Shown here in pieces: positions 6,406 through 7,525 of a DNA stretch of 7,525 nt; the stretch's first letter is position 1; each line of letters opens with the position of its first letter. Where the stretch lies: NCBI GenBank assembly GCA_003154025.1, contig PMCE01000278.1, positions 1,526 to 9,050 on the forward strand. The letters run 5' to 3'. The position numbers and the translations under genes were made by a program. Origin of the DNA: Syntrophaceae bacterium (GTDB lineage: Bacteria; Desulfobacterota; SM23-61). The notes under the pieces are model-generated. The model did no database searches. It was not told the DNA's origin and saw only the letters and a program-made list of their open reading frames with translations.

Positions 6406-6466
6406 AAACCGTGGGGGGTAGGGTTGCCCCGCCCTGCCTCCCATTCCTACTCAACCCCAACTCCCA

Positions 6467-6503
6467 GGGAGGTCAGAGCTTTTCTCCTTTCGACTGACCT
6501 CCC
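6467..6503. terminator. 10-bp inverted repeat downstream of the acyltransferase, possible terminator
   Basis: gggaggtcag (6467-6476) and ctgacctccc (6494-6503) are perfect reverse complements separated by 17 nt. On the minus strand the hairpin begins 36 nt after the acyltransferase stop, a typical terminator position. The sequence after the stem is G-rich rather than U-rich, so it would not be a canonical intrinsic terminator. A protein-binding site or mRNA-end stabiliser are alternatives. Confidence 0.45.
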
Positions 6504-6539
6504 GCCCTTCTTCCTCCCCCTGCAAAATCAGCAAATCCT

Positions 6540-7253
6540 TTATTCCTCGACGGAAAATCTGGGTTTCAGTTCCGGGTCCATATCGGTGAGGAAATAATCG
6601 AAAAATTGAGGGAACTTGGCGAATACGTTCTTCTCCAGGTCCCTCAAGTCTCCGATGTAAGGTTTTACCAACCCCAGGAAATTGACTTCCGGACCGATCT
6701 GATGAAAAACGATTCCGTGAATGTGGAGCAATTTCCAAAGGCTCTTCTCCATCAAGGCGAACCAATAACGAATTCCCATGCGCTTCGATTCCTGGTACAT
6801 GGCCCGGTAGAGCCCAAAAGCCATGGGACGCACCCGCCGGAGGAATGAAGATCCCCGGTCTTCCAGCTTCTTGTCTTCCACCTGGGGCTCGTAGTAGAGG
6901 CCGTCCTTCGCCCTTCGGCGATATAGCTTGCTGATGGTAAGACGGGACACTTCTGCGCAGTTCTGCCGCGAAATAAGGTTGTGGTCGAAATCCAGGCGCG
7001 GGCAATGCTCTTCGATGGGAAATCGGGCGGAGGAGGAGAGAACCAGCCTCACGGCCCCGACCATGCGGTCTTGGGAATCGAAACCGGCGAAGTGGGCCGA
7101 AAACTGGTCGTACTCATCGGTCTCGTAAGCCTGGGGGTAATCGGATTCCTTTATGAAGTTGCATTCCCTGCCGTATACCTGGAATCGGAGCCGGTAGGAC
7201 TCCTGGAGCTGTTCCGGTTCGGTTATTTTGGTGAAGGAAAATTTTTCTTCCAT
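6540..7253 (-). CDS. PEP-CTERM/exosortase system-associated N-acyltransferase (GNAT-like)
   Basis: 237 aa. It resembles the exosortase-associated acyltransferase family, GNAT-fold proteins related to N-acyl amino acid synthases and acyl-homoserine-lactone synthases, which usually occur in genomes with exosortase and exopolysaccharide loci. Visible signatures are YRLRFQVYGRECNFI (20-34), DYPQAYETDEYDQFSAHFAGF (38-58), MVGAVRLVLSS (64-74), FPIEEHC (78-84) and AEVSRLTISKLYRRR (100-114), the last being the conserved Glu-Ser-Arg strand of this superfamily. The C-terminal half contains MGIRYWFALMEKSLWKLL and a hydrophobic patch but no clear membrane span; cytosolic. Start: ATG at 7253, with a weak GGA about 8 nt upstream and a candidate promoter at 7302-7330. 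The acyl donor and acceptor are unknown. No exosortase or PEP-CTERM protein is in the window, so the system link is family knowledge only. Confidence 0.85.
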   Translation of the reverse strand: MEEKFSFTKITEPEQLQESYRLRFQVYGRECNFIKESDYPQAYETDEYDQFSAHFAGFDSQDRMVGAVRLVLSSSARFPIEEHCPRLDFDHNLISRQNCAEVSRLTISKLYRRRAKDGLYYEPQVEDKKLEDRGSSFLRRVRPMAFGLYRAMYQESKRMGIRYWFALMEKSLWKLLHIHGIVFHQIGPEVNFLGLVKPYIGDLRDLEKNVFAKFPQFFDYFLTDMDPELKPRFSVEE

Positions 7254-7301
7254 GGTTGTTTCCGTAAGAGAAAAAATTCACCAACCCCTGCCGTCGGAGG
7301 G

Positions 7302-7330
7302 ATTGTGATATATATTTCCCGGAATGTCAA
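7302..7330 (-). promoter_or_regulatory. Candidate sigma70 promoter of the acyltransferase gene
   Basis: On the minus strand a perfect TTGACA (plus positions 7325-7330) is followed after 17 nt by CACAAT (7302-7307), 4 of 6 matches to the -10 consensus, with an alternating TA stretch in the spacer. Transcription would begin near 7295, about 40 nt before the ATG at 7253. Confidence 0.5.
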
Positions 7331-7348
7331 AGGGGAAAATGAGAAAAA

Positions 7349-7380
7349 ATTTCAGATTTCAGAATGCAGATTTCAGATTT
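7349..7380. repeat. Heptanucleotide array, unit atttcag
   Basis: Units atttcag (7349-7355), atttcag (7356-7362), aatgcag (7363-7369) and atttcag (7370-7376), then a partial attt (7377-7380). AT-rich, unlike the other two heptad arrays, but with the same period, similar unit number and a single decayed unit. It lies upstream of the acyltransferase promoter. No opposite-orientation arm is visible before the window ends. Confidence 0.8.
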
Positions 7381-7439
7381 AAGGGCGCCCGATACCGGAT
7401 AACGGAGAGAAGAAACCGGTGAAAGGGGAACGATCAGGT

Positions 7440-7525
7440 ATGTTGAGTGGAAAATATCCGATAGTGAAAAAGATGGTAAGGGACAAAGGCTTGCAGCGCC
7501 GCATCCGCGGCGGCTTCCTCTGTAT
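7440..7525 (+). CDS. Possible 5' end of a hypothetical protein, cut by the right edge
   Basis: An ATG at 7440 opens a frame of 28 codons without a stop to the edge (MLSGKYPIVKKMVRDKGLQR and onward); an in-frame GTG at 7419 is an alternative start. The purine-rich aaagggga (7422-7429) lies upstream, 10 nt before the ATG. Divergent orientation from the acyltransferase would be normal. I recognise no family. The opposite strand is also open here, with a frame entering from the edge and ending at a TGA (7434-7436), whose codons near the edge look equally protein-like. Coding strand is therefore unresolved. Confidence 0.3.
   Translation, partial: MLSGKYPIVKKMVRDKGLQRRIRGGFLC

Larger units (their letters stand above)
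6133..6539. other. 407-nt non-coding spacer between the acyltransferase and miaA
   Basis: No convincing gene. The half nearer the acyltransferase (about 6370-6530) is strikingly C-rich on the plus strand and contains a chain of inverted repeats: tgagggg (6355-6361) with cccctca (6393-6399), enclosing gctgg (6371-6375) with ccagc (6385-6389); caaccc (6400-6405) with gggttg (6421-6426), which could alternatively pair with caaccc at 6452-6457; and the 10-bp stem at 6467-6503. The half nearer miaA is AT-rich and should contain its promoter. A TATATT hexamer sits on the minus strand near 6181-6186, but no good -35 lies at proper spacing. A frame at 6285-6497 (+) has no ribosome site and a composition expected of chance. 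Confidence 0.6.

Noticed and set aside
6285..6497. 70-codon plus-strand frame in the miaA upstream spacer
   Set aside because: No ribosome site, Pro/Ser/Thr-rich low-quality composition, and it crosses the inverted repeats and G-quadruplex motif.
765..7380. Heptad arrays as possible CRISPR
   Set aside because: Units are 7 nt and directly contiguous, with no spacers and no cas genes.

Overview
The window looks like a chromosomal housekeeping region from a GC-rich Gram-negative bacterium. A deltaproteobacterial (Desulfobacterota or Syntrophobacterales-like) origin is my best guess. That guess rests on gene content (PolA, a ComB-family phosphatase, an exosortase-associated acyltransferase, a MiaA2-type enzyme) and on codon use, not on any database match. 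There is no rRNA, tRNA, CRISPR array or transposase.

Layout. Positions 1-749 (+) hold the C-terminal polymerase domain of DNA polymerase I, cut by the left edge. After a 110-nt gap with heptanucleotide repeats comes a ComB-family 2-phosphosulfolactate phosphatase (860-1576, +). It overlaps by 11 nt a TTG-started tRNA-dihydrouridine synthase (1566-2570, +). A strong sigma70-like promoter straddles the dus stop codon and probably drives a malate/L-lactate (Ldh2, COG2055) dehydrogenase (2707-3807, +). The dehydrogenase converges on a leftward block. The 77-nt junction (3808-3884) is almost entirely a heptad-repeat inverted element able to form a 15-bp stem.

The leftward block contains a GT-A (family 2-like) glycosyltransferase (3885-5147, -) and, upstream of it, a MiaA2-like tRNA dimethylallyltransferase (5215-6132, -). 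The reading frame of miaA has no ATG, GTG or TTG upstream of its P-loop. It apparently starts at an AUU preceded by GGAGG. A 407-nt non-coding stretch (6133-6539) follows, C-rich on the plus strand, with several inverted repeats, a G-quadruplex motif on the minus strand and an orphan plus-strand terminator-like hairpin. Next is an exosortase/PEP-CTERM-associated N-acyltransferase (6540-7253, -) with its own candidate promoter, then a third heptad array and an unresolved open frame at the right edge.

How the genes relate. PolA, Dus and MiaA are replication and tRNA-modification housekeeping functions. ComB plus an Ldh2-family dehydrogenase is the enzyme pair that turns phosphosulfolactate into sulfopyruvate in coenzyme M biosynthesis, so a sulfolactate-related role is possible but unproven (no ComA is visible). 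The acyltransferase and the glycosyltransferase may serve cell-surface or exopolysaccharide biology. The most unusual signals are the three separate 7-nt repeat arrays in intergenic spaces, the apparent AUU start of miaA and the structured 6133-6539 spacer.
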